From assembly GCA_918026815.1 (NCBI GenBank), contig CAKJVC010000006.1:930001-994000 (forward strand): a DNA stretch of 64,000 bases. The letters run 5' to 3'. The notes beneath the pieces were generated by a model. The model searched no databases, was not told the DNA's origin, and was given only the letters and a program-made list of their open reading frames with translations. Shown piece by piece: positions 11,468 through 23,000 of the stretch (the first letter of the stretch is position 1; every line of letters starts with the position of its first letter). The position numbers were made by a program, and so were the translations under genes. The DNA is from Chalara sp. BL73 (taxonomy: Eukaryota > Ascomycota > Leotiomycetes > Helotiales).

Positions 11468-12895
11468 ATGACAACCCCACCACCGACTGCGACTACATCT
11501 CCTCACGATGGGAACGACGGTGCAAATACAGCACTGTCATCCCAACTGCAAGCTGTCGATGGTCAAAAACAGACACCTGCCAAACTTCGGTCCTCTTGCG
11601 ATGAATGCGCTGCTGCTAAGGTGCGATGCGATAAAGCGCGTCCCGAATGTGCCAGGTGCGTTGCAAATGGAATAAAATGTATTTACGGGCTGTCAAGGAG
11701 GCTCGGGAAGGCACGCAAGAGGTTACCTCCTTTGGAGGAGGACCATCGACGAAGCATTGTGGGGCAGCATCTCCAATTTAATTGGGACAATATGTTACAA
11801 GACACCGGGAACAGAAATTTTCAGATTTCTAGCTGGCCAGACAAAGGACCAGCGGCGTCGAGATGGAATCTTCATGATCAAACGAGTGGTGCCGGCAGTG
11901 TTCGAGTTCAGGATCGAGATGCAGCTACGATTAAAGGCGGAACTTCAGGTTTGCATTGGTCCAAAGAGACTGCTATGCCAACATTGCATCCTACCTCTCT
12001 TACAGATGATGCGATACTCCAGAGAACGCAACCAGCTTCGCCATTCGATTTTGATGAATACGTTCAATCTTTCCCATCCTCCATCGACTTCCAAGATTCA
12101 CCTTATTTCATGCATACGGACAGTGCGATATCTGTTGATACAGCACCAACGTCAGCAACTACAAATCCTTTAGATCTGTTCGAATCGACAGCCAACAAAT
12201 TTGCCTCTAGTATGCTGCCAACATCCGATATACCTGAAAGTAATACACACAACTGCTATGAACTTGCGTACTCTAGTTTAGAGCGTTTGGATTGTCGACC
12301 CGAAAACCCCATCTCCAATCAATTATCCCCTACGCCAACCACTCAAACTCTAGACAATATCCTCTCCCAAAATAAAGCCGCTATGAATGTCGTTCTCAAA
12401 CTTCTCAATTGCTGCTGTTTGCGCGATCCCCATCTCGTAATGCTATCCGCTTCAATAGTCGCTAAAATCCTCACTGGGTATCAAGTTGCAGCAGGATGCA
12501 AAGGACCAACGTCTCTACCAACATCATCGAGACCATCACCCAATACCCCGTCATCAAATTCGAGCTCTACAGTCTCAGCCGCCGAGTCAGGACACTCACT
12601 TCAAACCACTTCATGCAAGCCAACAAGTTCTACTATTGTACCAACGCAGATAAAAATTGGCTCATTTGACTTGGACGAGAAGGATCAAGAATCTTTCATG
12701 AAGCATTTGCTTCTAAATGAATTAAAGAAATTAGGTAATTTAGTTGATGTTTTCAGTGGTTTAGGGGCTGGCAAGGAACAGAATTTTGGGTTAGATGATC
12801 TTTATTCCAATCTAGGTGGATGGTTGAAAACCGAACTCGCGAGGACTGTCAGGGCATTAAAGAATGGCATAGAAACTACAGATGAGCTCAAATAA
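11468..12895 (+). CDS. AflR-like Zn2Cys6 transcription factor (cluster regulator)
   Basis: Single exon, 475 aa from MTTPPPTATT; the frame is open further upstream but only from a TTG. The Zn2Cys6 domain has all six cysteines (C44, C47, C54, C61, C64, C71) followed by YGLSRRLGKARKR, the linker form of AflR. A Ser/Thr-rich middle follows. The C-terminal segment with NKAAMNVVLKLLNCCCLRDPHL and ASIVAKILTGYQ matches the AflR regulatory domain. AflR proteins bind TCG(N5)CGA sites as dimers and switch on their polyketide cluster. Being in the centre of the halogenase-PKS cluster and divergent from the exporter makes it the likely pathway-specific activator. Intact. Confidence 0.92.
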   Translation: MTTPPPTATTSPHDGNDGANTALSSQLQAVDGQKQTPAKLRSSCDECAAAKVRCDKARPECARCVANGIKCIYGLSRRLGKARKRLPPLEEDHRRSIVGQHLQFNWDNMLQDTGNRNFQISSWPDKGPAASRWNLHDQTSGAGSVRVQDRDAATIKGGTSGLHWSKETAMPTLHPTSLTDDAILQRTQPASPFDFDEYVQSFPSSIDFQDSPYFMHTDSAISVDTAPTSATTNPLDLFESTANKFASSMLPTSDIPESNTHNCYELAYSSLERLDCRPENPISNQLSPTPTTQTLDNILSQNKAAMNVVLKLLNCCCLRDPHLVMLSASIVAKILTGYQVAAGCKGPTSLPTSSRPSPNTPSSNSSSTVSAAESGHSLQTTSCKPTSSTIVPTQIKIGSFDLDEKDQESFMKHLLLNELKKLGNLVDVFSGLGAGKEQNFGLDDLYSNLGGWLKTELARTVRALKNGIETTDELK

Positions 12896-14020
12896 TTCTG
12901 ATCTAGAGGAGTAGGCACATGTAGATGGATTTGATACAATGTCAGTCATTTGTATCACCAAGTGTAAAATGTCACAACTCTCAAAATATCCCCTTCACCT
13001 TCGTGCTCCTATTCAATGAAGTAGAGGGCTTAAATACAGCCTTCCAGACCACAAACATATTGGCGTGCATTTCGGTAGGATGCAATAAGATACTATACAA
13101 TTCCCCACGGGAACTCCATGGGAATTAGGACATAATATCAGAAACGGCTTTCAAATCTTTGTTTTGAAAATAACACGGCACTCATGGACCATGTCTGCGT
13201 TCAGAGAATCCATCCTCCTACGCTATCGTCAAGCGCATAGGTGGGTGCCCCAGGGAGTAACGCGCTCCTTGATCTGCAATTCCATCTTTCGAGAAACAGG
13301 GCGGCTTACCTCGATGTGGCTCTTACTGATGATATTCTAATGTACTGCTCCTTCCAAAGTGATTCGACGATAGCCTTGGCAATGTGATGAAGACTGACTT
13401 CTTGTAGGGCGGGCTTTCGGTTTTCTGCAGTGCTAGGGAACTTAAGATGCATAAGCGCTTAAATATTCGTCACCCAATACAAACAGGTTTTATGAAGTTC
13501 TAAGTCCAACGAATAAGCAAAAATTTCTCTCGTATTGCAATGGCACGATACCTTGTCCACTTGCCGTGCCGTCTGATATCAGTAGTAAGCTGCTTATCTG
13601 AAGTTCAAACGGCTCCTTCCCCTTCCGTGCCGTTCTCGGTCTCTATTTGATAGTTGACTTAGTACCGATCAGATATGCAGATTGCTGTTCAACAATGAAC
13701 ACAAAATGGCCGTTGAAGTTTTGTTGGCCGAAAGAGGCCTTCCAGACATGGAATTCGTATGAAGATACCACCTTGTGCGGATACAGATAGTATTGGATTG
13801 CATCTCCTCATGTATCGGATCTCATAGGATGGTTTCCGAATTTCGGGTTATTGAATATAGTGAAACCCGAATGATACCCAGTCCAAGCCCGACGGACAGC
13901 GGTTGGAAAGGAGTGAAAGTCACTGTACGAACAGTTAATGGCCAGGAGAGTATAGTGATGTAATAGAATCATTTGAATAAAATTCATGAATGTGACAAAA
14001 TTGTGGCGTAATATTGCAAG
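12896..14020. other. Intergenic region with possible gene debris
   Basis: About 1.1 kb. The minus strand keeps short protein-like stretches at about 13,330-13,430 (LHHIAKAIVESLWKEQY) and 13,630-13,760 (GQQNFNGHFVFIVEQQS), in different frames and broken by stops. They may be a small decayed gene; I do not recognise the family. Confidence 0.4.
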
Positions 14021-14914
14021 ATGAGAGTCCTGTGTCTTCATGGTCGAGGGTCTAGTGCGAAGATATTCAGATCTCAAACAGGTAATGTTGCCTTACAAAA
14101 GCGAATGAGCCAAAAAATCAAGAAAATAGTCTAATACTATTGTTTAGCGTCATTTCGTAAGAAATTGAAATCGGATTTCGATTTTGACTTTGTGGATGGC
14201 TTCTTTCCTTCAACTCCAGCTGCCGATTTGCCTCTATTCTACCCGCCACCTTACTATTCTTTCTGGAAAAACAACGACCTTGAATCTATCCGTGCATCGC
14301 ACCACTGGCTCAAAGCCAAGATTCAATGTGATGGACCTTACGATGGGGTACTTCTCTTTTCGCAAGGGTGCGCCGTAGTCGCTAGCTTTTTGCTATACTC
14401 TCAACAAACAAATCCGCTCGTACCACCTCCATTCGAATTCGCGATGTTCGTTTGTGGAGGCCTCCCACTTGATGTTGTGGAAGATCTAGGTCTAGACGTC
14501 TCTCAAGAGGCACATGAAATGGACCGCCGCACGAAGCATCAGCTCTCTGAGAGAACCCACGATATTACAACTGTCAAGCCTGGTAGCGATCGATGGCAGC
14601 ACTTCGAGGAGGCTGCCATAAATCCTTATGATATTATGTGGCTACCTAATGTCTTCGGTTTAGATGTCACTCAGATTCCGCTAGATATGATCATCAGGAT
14701 CCCAACGGTGCATATATTTGGAAGCAAGGACCCCAGGTATCCAGCATCATTACAACTTGCACATTTTTGTGATCCTGCAGTGCGAAGAATGTATGATCAT
14801 GGAGGTGGACATGATATACCCAGGAGTAAAGTGGCCTCCGAGTCACTGGCTGAGCTACTGACATGGTGTTCTAAAGTTTGCATTTCTGAATCCAATGGGC
14901 TCTTAGCAACATGA
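14021..14914 (+). CDS. FSH1-family serine hydrolase
   Basis: Two exons, 14021-14081 and 14148-14914 (intron GTAATG...CTAATAC...TTTAG), giving 275 aa. RVLCLHGRGSSAKIF at the N-terminus, FVDGFFP, and the downstream acid/base region GSKDPRYPAS and HGGGHDIPRS are the landmarks of the FSH1 (DUF341) hydrolases, which include CitA/MrlA of citrinin biosynthesis. The nucleophile motif is LFSQGC (Ser92) instead of the usual GFSQGA: the first glycine of GxSxG is leucine. In PKS clusters these enzymes edit or release the polyketide. The downstream O-methyltransferase is convergent. Family is clear; activity with the altered elbow is uncertain. Confidence 0.87.
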
Positions 14915-15160
14915 GAATATGGCTTGTGAGGAAACTATTTTTAATTTATATGCGTCTGGATGTTGGTCAAACAGATGATAATCAAATATATGTCAGGTTC
15001 CACTTGAGAAAAAGCATCATTCGTCCTTTATAAGCAACTGATTCTGCTACATAACTACCCTCTATCCTGAGAGCGACTACTATTAATTATTAGTCATTCA
15101 TGGAGTTTCATATGAAAGGTTTGAAAAAGGGGAATATCATAAATATATTTTTATCCTTTA

Positions 15161-16603
15161 TCATAAATCAAGTGCAATTTCCATGACGGACATAACACTC
15201 TCAAAAGGCTGTACCACATTCACCAATCTGAGCCTCGTGTCAACAGCTGCGAACAACTCTCTCCACAAGTCCAAATCTCTTTCATAACTATTAAAAGTTT
15301 GCCACATCGTCATATCCCTCGCCCTAATCAAACGTTCCATAGACGACGGAACAGAACCGGGAGCTGGTACTACAGAATCCATGATCAGAAGTCGAGAAGA
15401 AGGCTTCATAGCTGCGACAATATTCTTGAGAATCGTTGTAGATTGTGCTTTTGGCCAATCGTGTAGAATCATGCGCATGAAATATACATCGGCTTCCGTA
15501 TATGGTTGGGACTGAAAAAAGTCGTGGCCTTGGAAGGTAATACGGGAAGAAATTGACTTAGGCTGAGAAGATAGGGAAGCGTGGCCATCCACGGCATTTG
15601 ATGGGAGATCTTGGACAACAAAATTTAAGTCGGGAAACGATTTGGCAAGGGTAATGCAGGCGTTGCCTGTTGATCCTCCAACCTATAATGCACCCATCAT
15701 GAATATTAACGATCACGAGAAACAGATGGATGAGGACTTACATCAACAACTACGGCTTTGCCAAGCTTGGCCCAGTCAAAACCGGTCAGAATATGCTTGA
15801 TATGAGTCCCTTCGCTACTCTGGACATTCTTCATATAGCGTGCAAATTGCTTCATCCTCTCAGGATCAGCTGATGTGTGTTCAAAAAACGGCAAGTCTGT
15901 CTTCTTCTCAACATTATAAGCAGTCTCGGTTTTCCCCATGCAAGCAGGCCATTTGGCAGAAGCTTCAGCTGTTTTCAATGCAACCGGCGCCGAGGTTTCG
16001 CTCATGTACAATGCCCAGGCATAGAAGTTTGGGTCTTCAGCAATGTGTGCAGAGGTCGCAGAGTGAGAAACATGGTCAGGTGTGAGCTCTGAAAAAAGGC
16101 TCGCGGTCATGGCCATTCGAACAATGCTTTTGAGTCGCAGCTCGGGCACTTTTGCTGCCACTGCGAGCTCGGTATAGTTTATCGCTCCTTGAAGAGGGAC
16201 GAGGTGGAATATGTTGAACTGACAAAGCCATTGAAGACAAGCAATATATTGATACTAATATTCAAGCAAGTTGTCAGACACAAGTCGTATAAAATTGATC
16301 CCCCGCCGAAAACGAAGATCATGGGGTACAGGGTACAGAATTACATACACCAATTGCCAGATTTGGTAGAAATTCATTTGGCCCCATCGCCAACTGGGAA
16401 AGTTTGTAGGAAGCCTCTATCAAGGACTTTCTTGCTTTACGAGCACTTTCTGACGCTGTAGCTGGAAGTGTAGTAGTTGGAGAATATCGGTCAAAGGTTG
16501 GTTCAGGATAAGAACTCGAGCGAAAGAAATCACTCAAAACCGACACATTTGTAGAGATCTGATACGCCAACTCCTCCATCGTAGAGGTGCTAATCGAACC
16601 CAT
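15161..16603 (-). CDS. SAM-dependent O-methyltransferase (COMT-like)
   Basis: Three exons: 16603-16349, 16254-15742 and 15682-15161, giving 429 aa from MGSISTSTMEEL; a start at 16669 would add 22 residues and one at 16579 would remove eight. The N-terminal part is the helical dimerisation/winged-helix domain (AIGYQYIACLQWLCQFNIFHLVP). VDVGGSTGN at about 255-262 is SAM motif I. MILHDWP carries the catalytic base His330 of the plant COMT and aflatoxin B-type methyltransferase family. It should methylate a phenolic hydroxyl of the aromatic polyketide in the cytosol. It is convergent with the FSH1 hydrolase. Because the SAM and His motifs are intact it is a real enzyme rather than an AflS/AflJ-type methyltransferase-like cofactor of the AflR regulator. 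Confidence 0.92.
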
Positions 16604-17311
16604 TGAAGAGCGTTTAGATATCTTTAGCTTTCTTCTAAAATCGTGAAAGTTTGTCTCAATTGATACCATTCGAAGAAAATGAGCTTATGATATTACATTG
16701 ACCTGACGTTCCCAGGCCGGCAACGCTGCCACTCAAGGACATACAAAAATGCACCCGGTTCGGGGCCCGAGACCAATCGGTATACCAGCAAGGAAACCGA
16801 TCTGCAACTTGGCATCTAGGGATCATTTGTCAGTCCAACTAATGCACGGTTCTTGGCATTGTCCGGTAAAATCCGATATTTCCTTGACATAACTCTTGCT
16901 CGTGTTAGATTCGCTCAGTGTAGCCAGTAGTGTGTACGGCGTACGGAACGCTCGGGCCATGCACTAGAGGCTGTACTGCATAACCGCCAAGATACATCTT
17001 TACAGGGGCATTTTTTGATATATACCGTATTTTCTACGCCAAATACTGCAGTATTACGGCCACACTGCAGTATTTAAAGCCGTAATGGTACAACATTTTT
17101 TGATGACTAACCATACAGTGCGTATTGTCTCCTAAAATTTGTACTACTGGCTACACTGGATTCGCTTCCTTCTCCCTTCGTGCACTCCACGACGAAAGGG
17201 TAACTCTGAATCTGGCCACGGTAAGGCACAGCTGAATTCCCGGTTCGAAGCCTAGTGGGAATTAAGGCCTTTGTTATCTACCTCAGAATTATCTATGATG
17301 ATTATAATAAA
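16604..17311. other. Upstream region of methyltransferase
   Basis: About 700 bp up to the Mutator-like element. Around 17,035-17,095 there are two copies of ACTGCAGTATT in palindromic context (AATACTGCAGTATT). The target duplication of the transposon (TATAATAAA) is at 17303-17311. No gene seen. Confidence 0.55.
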
Positions 17312-19772
17312 CGGCAAATATCTCATATACCACAAAAAAGTGATCATATTTCTCATATACCATACTTTTTTTGACGAATATCTCATATACCACTTTTGTG
17401 GTATTTGAGATATACGTCAACAAACATATGGTATATCAGATATTCGTCAACACGCACTGTAAGGCCTGTAATACAGGCGCTATAAGCTTAAAATCAATAT
17501 TATTCTTTCTAACTCTCTATTCTTTAGTTTGTATTCTATATTCTTTTCCAAACTTCGTAACGTATCGCAAAAGTATTACAATATCGACGAGATCCTGATT
17601 CGCAAATATTTCACTATTGACTTTTAAAAGCTCGCCGTCGCTATCCAGTTAATCAACTTTCTCTATTTGTATGCTTAATTCTCGATCAAAGCGTTTTTGC
17701 TTATTTTTATTTTCTTTATTTTTATTCTTTATTTCATTTATTTTATTCTTTTTTTTATTCTCAGATTGTAGCCATTTCTAAGCTCGTTGTCGACGTCCGC
17801 TAGCAGCAGGCTAGTTTGTACAACGACAACGATTATAGCTTTAATCAAAGCAATTGCTACAACGCGTTTGCTTCTTATTTTAAATGCTTTTGCGTATTCG
17901 TTTAAATCGAGGTCGGCCGATTGATTTTCGTGCTATAAAAAGTTTGATTAAATTATCGCGAAGTAGATTTATCGTCGATACTAGTAGTAATAAACGTCGA
18001 TAAGTTTTACGATATTTCTCAGCTGTAAACCAATCGACAAAATAGTCAATTAAATCAATATAAAAAATCTTTGCAGCTGCAATAGCGTAAAAACAAAGCG
18101 ACTGAAACTGATAAAAATTTGTACAGTCGCAACGCTTTCTATCGAAATCAACTATTTACTTACGGCTTGTTTCTGGATTTTCAACTTGCGCAATACTATT
18201 ATTCGAAAAATAAACGCGATATCGACGAAAAGCTTTTAATCGAGCTTTAAATTTGGCTATAAGTACGTCGACGAAGCTTTCAGCTTTGTTTTTTTCTGTA
18301 CGTTTTTTGAACTACATTTCTAAAGTCAAAAAATAAATACTATCTAGCAATCGAAAAAAAGGCATTTGGCGATATTTGTTTTAAGCTAAATTCAAAAATT
18401 CAACAATGTTCGAAGTGTTGTAGCTAAATTGAAAGTATTGCGAGTAAGCTTTAGTCCAAAGCTTTTTGTCGATATTAGAAAAGTAATTAAACGCGTCGAT
18501 ACTTAATTCTTTTATTTTCATTATTTCAGCTTAATACAACTAAAGTGTTTTTGCTTTACATACTTTTTAAAACAAAAGCTTTACTTTATTACTAAATCTT
18601 TGCTGTAAGTTATTTGCAATATGCTAACAGCAATAAAAATGAATAGCTTCAAGAAATAGCTTTGTAACAACGTTTGTTATTCTTTTCTCGCGATCAGAAA
18701 TAAAAGTATGCTAGCTCTGTAAAATAACAAGAAAAGCAAGCTTTAAATAATGTAAAAACTATTTCCACTAGTATTGATTTTCAATAAATACTAACTTTTA
18801 GGCTAAAAGAACAACTTTTTCGTTAACGTCGATTCTATAGCAAATTATTAATATTATACGATACCGAGACTTTGTATGCGTTTTATTAATAGCAAAAAAC
18901 TAGCGAATATGCTTAAAAGCTTTACGAAAAAAGCCTAGAACAAAAAAAGCTGCTTGGAATATTTTATCCGTCTGCGTTTAAAGTGCAGCGTAATTGTTTT
19001 CGTCGGCTTCTTTAAATCTTTTGATATAGCTAGGAAACAGCGCAAAAAATTCAGTTTTATTACTATAAAGCTTCTTTAAAACAGCTTGTTTAACGCGATA
19101 CGCTTGAAAGTAAAAGATATTGTTGAAAAATTAAAAGCGTTTATTTGACTGAATCTGTTTAAAAGTAATATCAGGATTATTAACAATCGACGCTCGATAA
19201 TAAAGTATTATAAACTTTAAACTATTCGTATTTAAAGCTGTAAAATGATTTGCAAAAAAGCAAGTATAAAGTTTCAAGTAAGTTATTACTACGCTTTTCT
19301 TTTTAGAATCGACAGCTCTAATTCTGAATTTGCAAATATTCGCAGTACGGCATACAATATTAAAGCGTTGTTTATCGGAATAAGTAGCTTTCTATAATTC
19401 AGAATTATTTGCAACAAAATCTTTTATTGCTTTTTTTGCTAACGTAATATTAAAGAAAGTATTACCGACGTGGAGCGCTATAGCTACAATAAAGTTACAA
19501 AAAAGGAATAATCGATAAAATATGAAAATTTGTTGTGCGTCAGGTGCTTTAGTCTTTTGGCGCAACGTACAGGTCTTTAAAATACCTACTAACAAAACGA
19601 TAGTATATAAAATATATTAGTGTTTCTTATATACCATCGTTTTGTCAGTAGGTATCTGAAATACCACTGTTTTGCGCCAAGAGACAAATGGTGGTATATG
19701 AGATATTCGTCAAAAAAAGTATGGTATATGAGATATTCAGCAAAAAAAGTATGGTATTTGAGATATTTGCCG
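17312..19772 (-). mobile_element. Mutator-like element (MULE), RIP-degraded
   Basis: A 2461-bp element bounded by a perfect 9-bp target duplication TATAATAAA (17303-17311 and 19773-19781), the size typical of Mutator insertion. Both ends start CGGCAAATATCTCA in inverted orientation. Each end then carries about three spaced subterminal repeats around ATATCTCATATACCA with spacer TACTTTTTTTGACGA. The interior is extremely AT-rich and stop-filled. Reading the minus strand from about 19,600 downwards gives transposase-like text in one frame with in-frame TAG/TAA: CRTANICKFRIRAVDSKKKS, then PDI, then FQAYRVKQAVLKKLYSN and ALFPSYIKRFKEADENN. This follows the order of fungal MULE transposases. The copy is dead. 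Confidence 0.85.
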
Positions 19773-20009
19773 TATAATAAATTTCTACGGGTAGCAATCT
19801 TGCCATTGGGCGATGAATGGGGAAAGGGTTATTGTTATTCTATTCCTATCTGTATCTATCTAAAAAAAAATATAATCCTACAATAAAGGATAAGGAGCTG
19901 TCAAAGGAGGCGGAGAATACAAAAGAGAAATCGGCCTCAGGCTGTCTACACCATTGCTGTGGAAATAAATTTGGATAAACGTGACGCGTGTTCCCCCCGC
20001 TGTAACATG
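19773..20009. other. Short gap between MULE and PKS 3' end
   Basis: Target duplication copy plus about 230 bp holding the PKS 3' untranslated region. Nothing else seen. Confidence 0.6.
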
Positions 20010-23000
20010 TTAGATTATTCGTGTTTGATGAGAGCAGGATGAACTTGCCATCATAGAAAAATGGGTTGCGTTTTCTATCCGTTCAATCGCAATCTCAATA
20101 CCCGGAAACAACTCTTCCCAGCCGTTTCCAGAAAAGTCTTTGCGTTTCTCAGTCAAAAACCTCATTCCTTTGGTGTCATCCGGGTGTGGAGGAAGCTTTG
20201 GGACACCCTTGCCGTCCATGATGCTATCACAGGCCCAAATAATAGAAACGTGTGGACACTGGCTCTCCAGCAGAGGCTCCGCGTAGTAGTCATGCAAGAC
20301 GTCGATGGTAGCGTTGAAGTGAGGAATAAGCCACTCCGGCTTAGCCGGAGTTGTAGCTCCGCTGCTTTGGCCGAAAAGGTTCAAAGACTCACAGAAATCG
20401 TAAAAGTGCTGAGGCAGCCTGTCCAAGCCACTGGGCGTAGGTGAGTCAATGAGAATAAGGCTGAGGACTTCCTCTCCTTGATCACAGAGAATCTGAGCGG
20501 CGCGGTAGGCTAAGATGCCTCCGGCAGACCATCCCCCAATGTCGTATGGGCCATTTGGTTGACGGCGGCGGATCTCCATCAAATATCCGTTAATCAGCTC
20601 ATCGAGAGGGACGGTTCTCATAAGAAGAGGTTCCTTGAGGTATGGAGAGTTGAGGCCAACGACAGCAATGCTAGAGTCAATCCTAGGTAGAGATGCATAT
20701 GAAGTAGAAGATCCAGAGCCGTCGGGGAAGAGGAATAGAGTCTTTTGGCAATTCTGCGGAAGGCCTTGAAGAATAATCGACGTAGCTTGGCGTATAGTAC
20801 TGTCCATATTTCCAACGTGAATTTCCTGTAGGCCGTCGGATGAGTTGGAGGAGGTCGAAAGAGGAGTAATCTGGATATCATAAGTCCCTTTTTCATTCAC
20901 TATATTCGCATAAGTCAGAGCTGAAGACGATGAATGACAACTAGGGTCTTTCTCAGTATTGGTGATGCTATGGAATGGCGCTCCAGACCGTTCATCGGAC
21001 GTCGAGCCTGCTGTCATGAATTCCTTCAGACTTGCCAAAGTGGGGTAGTCGATAAATAGGGAGTCGCTTTCGATATCGAACCCTAACTCTTCACGGAATC
21101 TGCTAACAATGATCAAAGAAAGGAGCGAATCAATCCCCATGTCAACAAATTCACTGTCGTCTGTTAGATCATGAGGAGCCATGCCACTCTCCTCGGCGAT
21201 AATTTGTAATGCGGGTGCAAAATGGGCAGTGGCTGCTGGAACTGATGACCCCTGAGCGACAGGAATCTCATTAGCGGGGACATTGTCTTTACGGTTCTCG
21301 GGACTCTCTTTTATTTGTTGGATTTCTTCCCCTCGACCGGATGCCAAAAAGTGCTTGAGATCCTTGACCGTGGGGCAGTCGATGAACAGCGACTCGGAGT
21401 CAATATCCATATTCAATTCCTCCCGGAATCTTGCAACGATTGTCAATGACAAGAGCGAATCAATGCCCATATCTGCGAACGCACTCTCATCGGTCAAGTC
21501 GCTGACAGCAACCCCGCTTTCTTGAGATACAATCTGCATTGCTTGCGGGATGATGGATGGCTCTGCCGTGTCAGCCATTTTTGGAGCTGTCCTCTCCATT
21601 GCCTTCGGGGTCAGTAGAGGTTGTGCTTTTGCGCTAACTTGGGATGTGACTGGCGCTGGGGCCGGTGTTTCTTTGGGGGGCTGTGCATTGGCCTTGGGTT
21701 TTTGGCCAGCCTCCACGGACAGGATATAGAACAACACTCTGCGAGGCACAGCTTGTAGCTACAGAATATTAGCCTTCATAAAAGGTGTGATAGAAACAAG
21801 CGCCATTTATAGCTAACTTACTACAATGTCTTTGAATGAAGCAACAATCTTCTCGCCTTCGAAAACAGCAATATCACCGTTCCACATCTTGTTTTTCCCT
21901 TCTTTCATCTGGGTGTAAGTGGTATAGTTTTTGTCGCCAGCAATTTCTTCGAATATTTGGAATGACCCCCAACCATGATTGATGAACACCTCGACATCTA
22001 AGTCGGCCTTGTCGTTGCAGTTCATGGCAAAGCCACCAGATTGAGTGAGACCATCAATAAATGCAGGATGGGTGTGGAAAGTTCCCCCTTTCTTGACCTC
22101 ACCAAAACTAACTTTGCTAGACGCTTCTAATGTATCGCTGTTGAGAATCACCTCGTCGATCGCCTTATAATCCTGGTGGAATTGCGCTAAAGCGTGTATC
22201 ATCTTGTAGACCATTGCTCGATTGAATCGCGCCGCAGTCTCCTCTTGAATGCCATTCCGCAAGGCTTTCATGCGAGATCTGATTAAATTCGATTTGGCAG
22301 CCAATGCTTCGAGTTGCGACCTGTCAGTAAATTGGATGGTGCAGCTAGCATGCTCGACTGTTGGCAAGCCTTTGCTCTATTCCTCTTGGTTAGAAAGCTT
22401 GTATACTGAGAACAATTGAGACTTACATCGAGGGTAAAGAACCGCAATTCTGCAGAATTTTTAGTCCAATCCACATTGGCATGAGCTTGGAGAGGCTGTG
22501 GCCCTTGGGGTTTAGCAATCAAGGCCTTTGAAATAACCATTTTCGAGACATCAACAAGTCTTTCCTGCGTAGTGGGACGATATCTATCGAGAAGATATTT
22601 GCCCATTGTCAGAGCAATATCTGCATAAATTGACTAGAAAATTAAGTCAGCTCATCTTTTTAAGAAGAAAGGTAGAAATAGGTACCGGTGTGGCAAGAGG
22701 AACTCCATTGACCACATGGCCCTGCACAAGAGGGTTAAGGTCAGGTCGCGCAATATCTGATTCTATGATTAGAGTCATATTGTCTCCCTCTGGACTTTCC
22801 CTCAACGTCCTATGCACGGTAGTGCTCTCGAGAGTTGTTGTGTTGTTGATAATGAGTGGTGGGTCTCCTTTCCGCAACGACCAGTCGTTTACGTATTGCA
22901 TCCAGTACTCTTTCAAATCCCAGCTGTAAGCTGGAAGCTGGATGACATTGTGGGAAGCCTTGAAGTCTCTATGATATTCGGCCCAATTGAAATCCATGCC

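Noticed and set aside
14021..16603. Possible AflJ/AflS-type role for the methyltransferase-like protein near the AflR-like gene
   Set aside because: SAM motif VDVGGSTGN and the catalytic HDWP are intact, so an active O-methyltransferase is the simpler reading.
17225..17275. GGTTCGAAGCC stretch resembling a tRNA T-arm
   Set aside because: No acceptor, D-arm or anticodon arm pairs with it at the right spacing.
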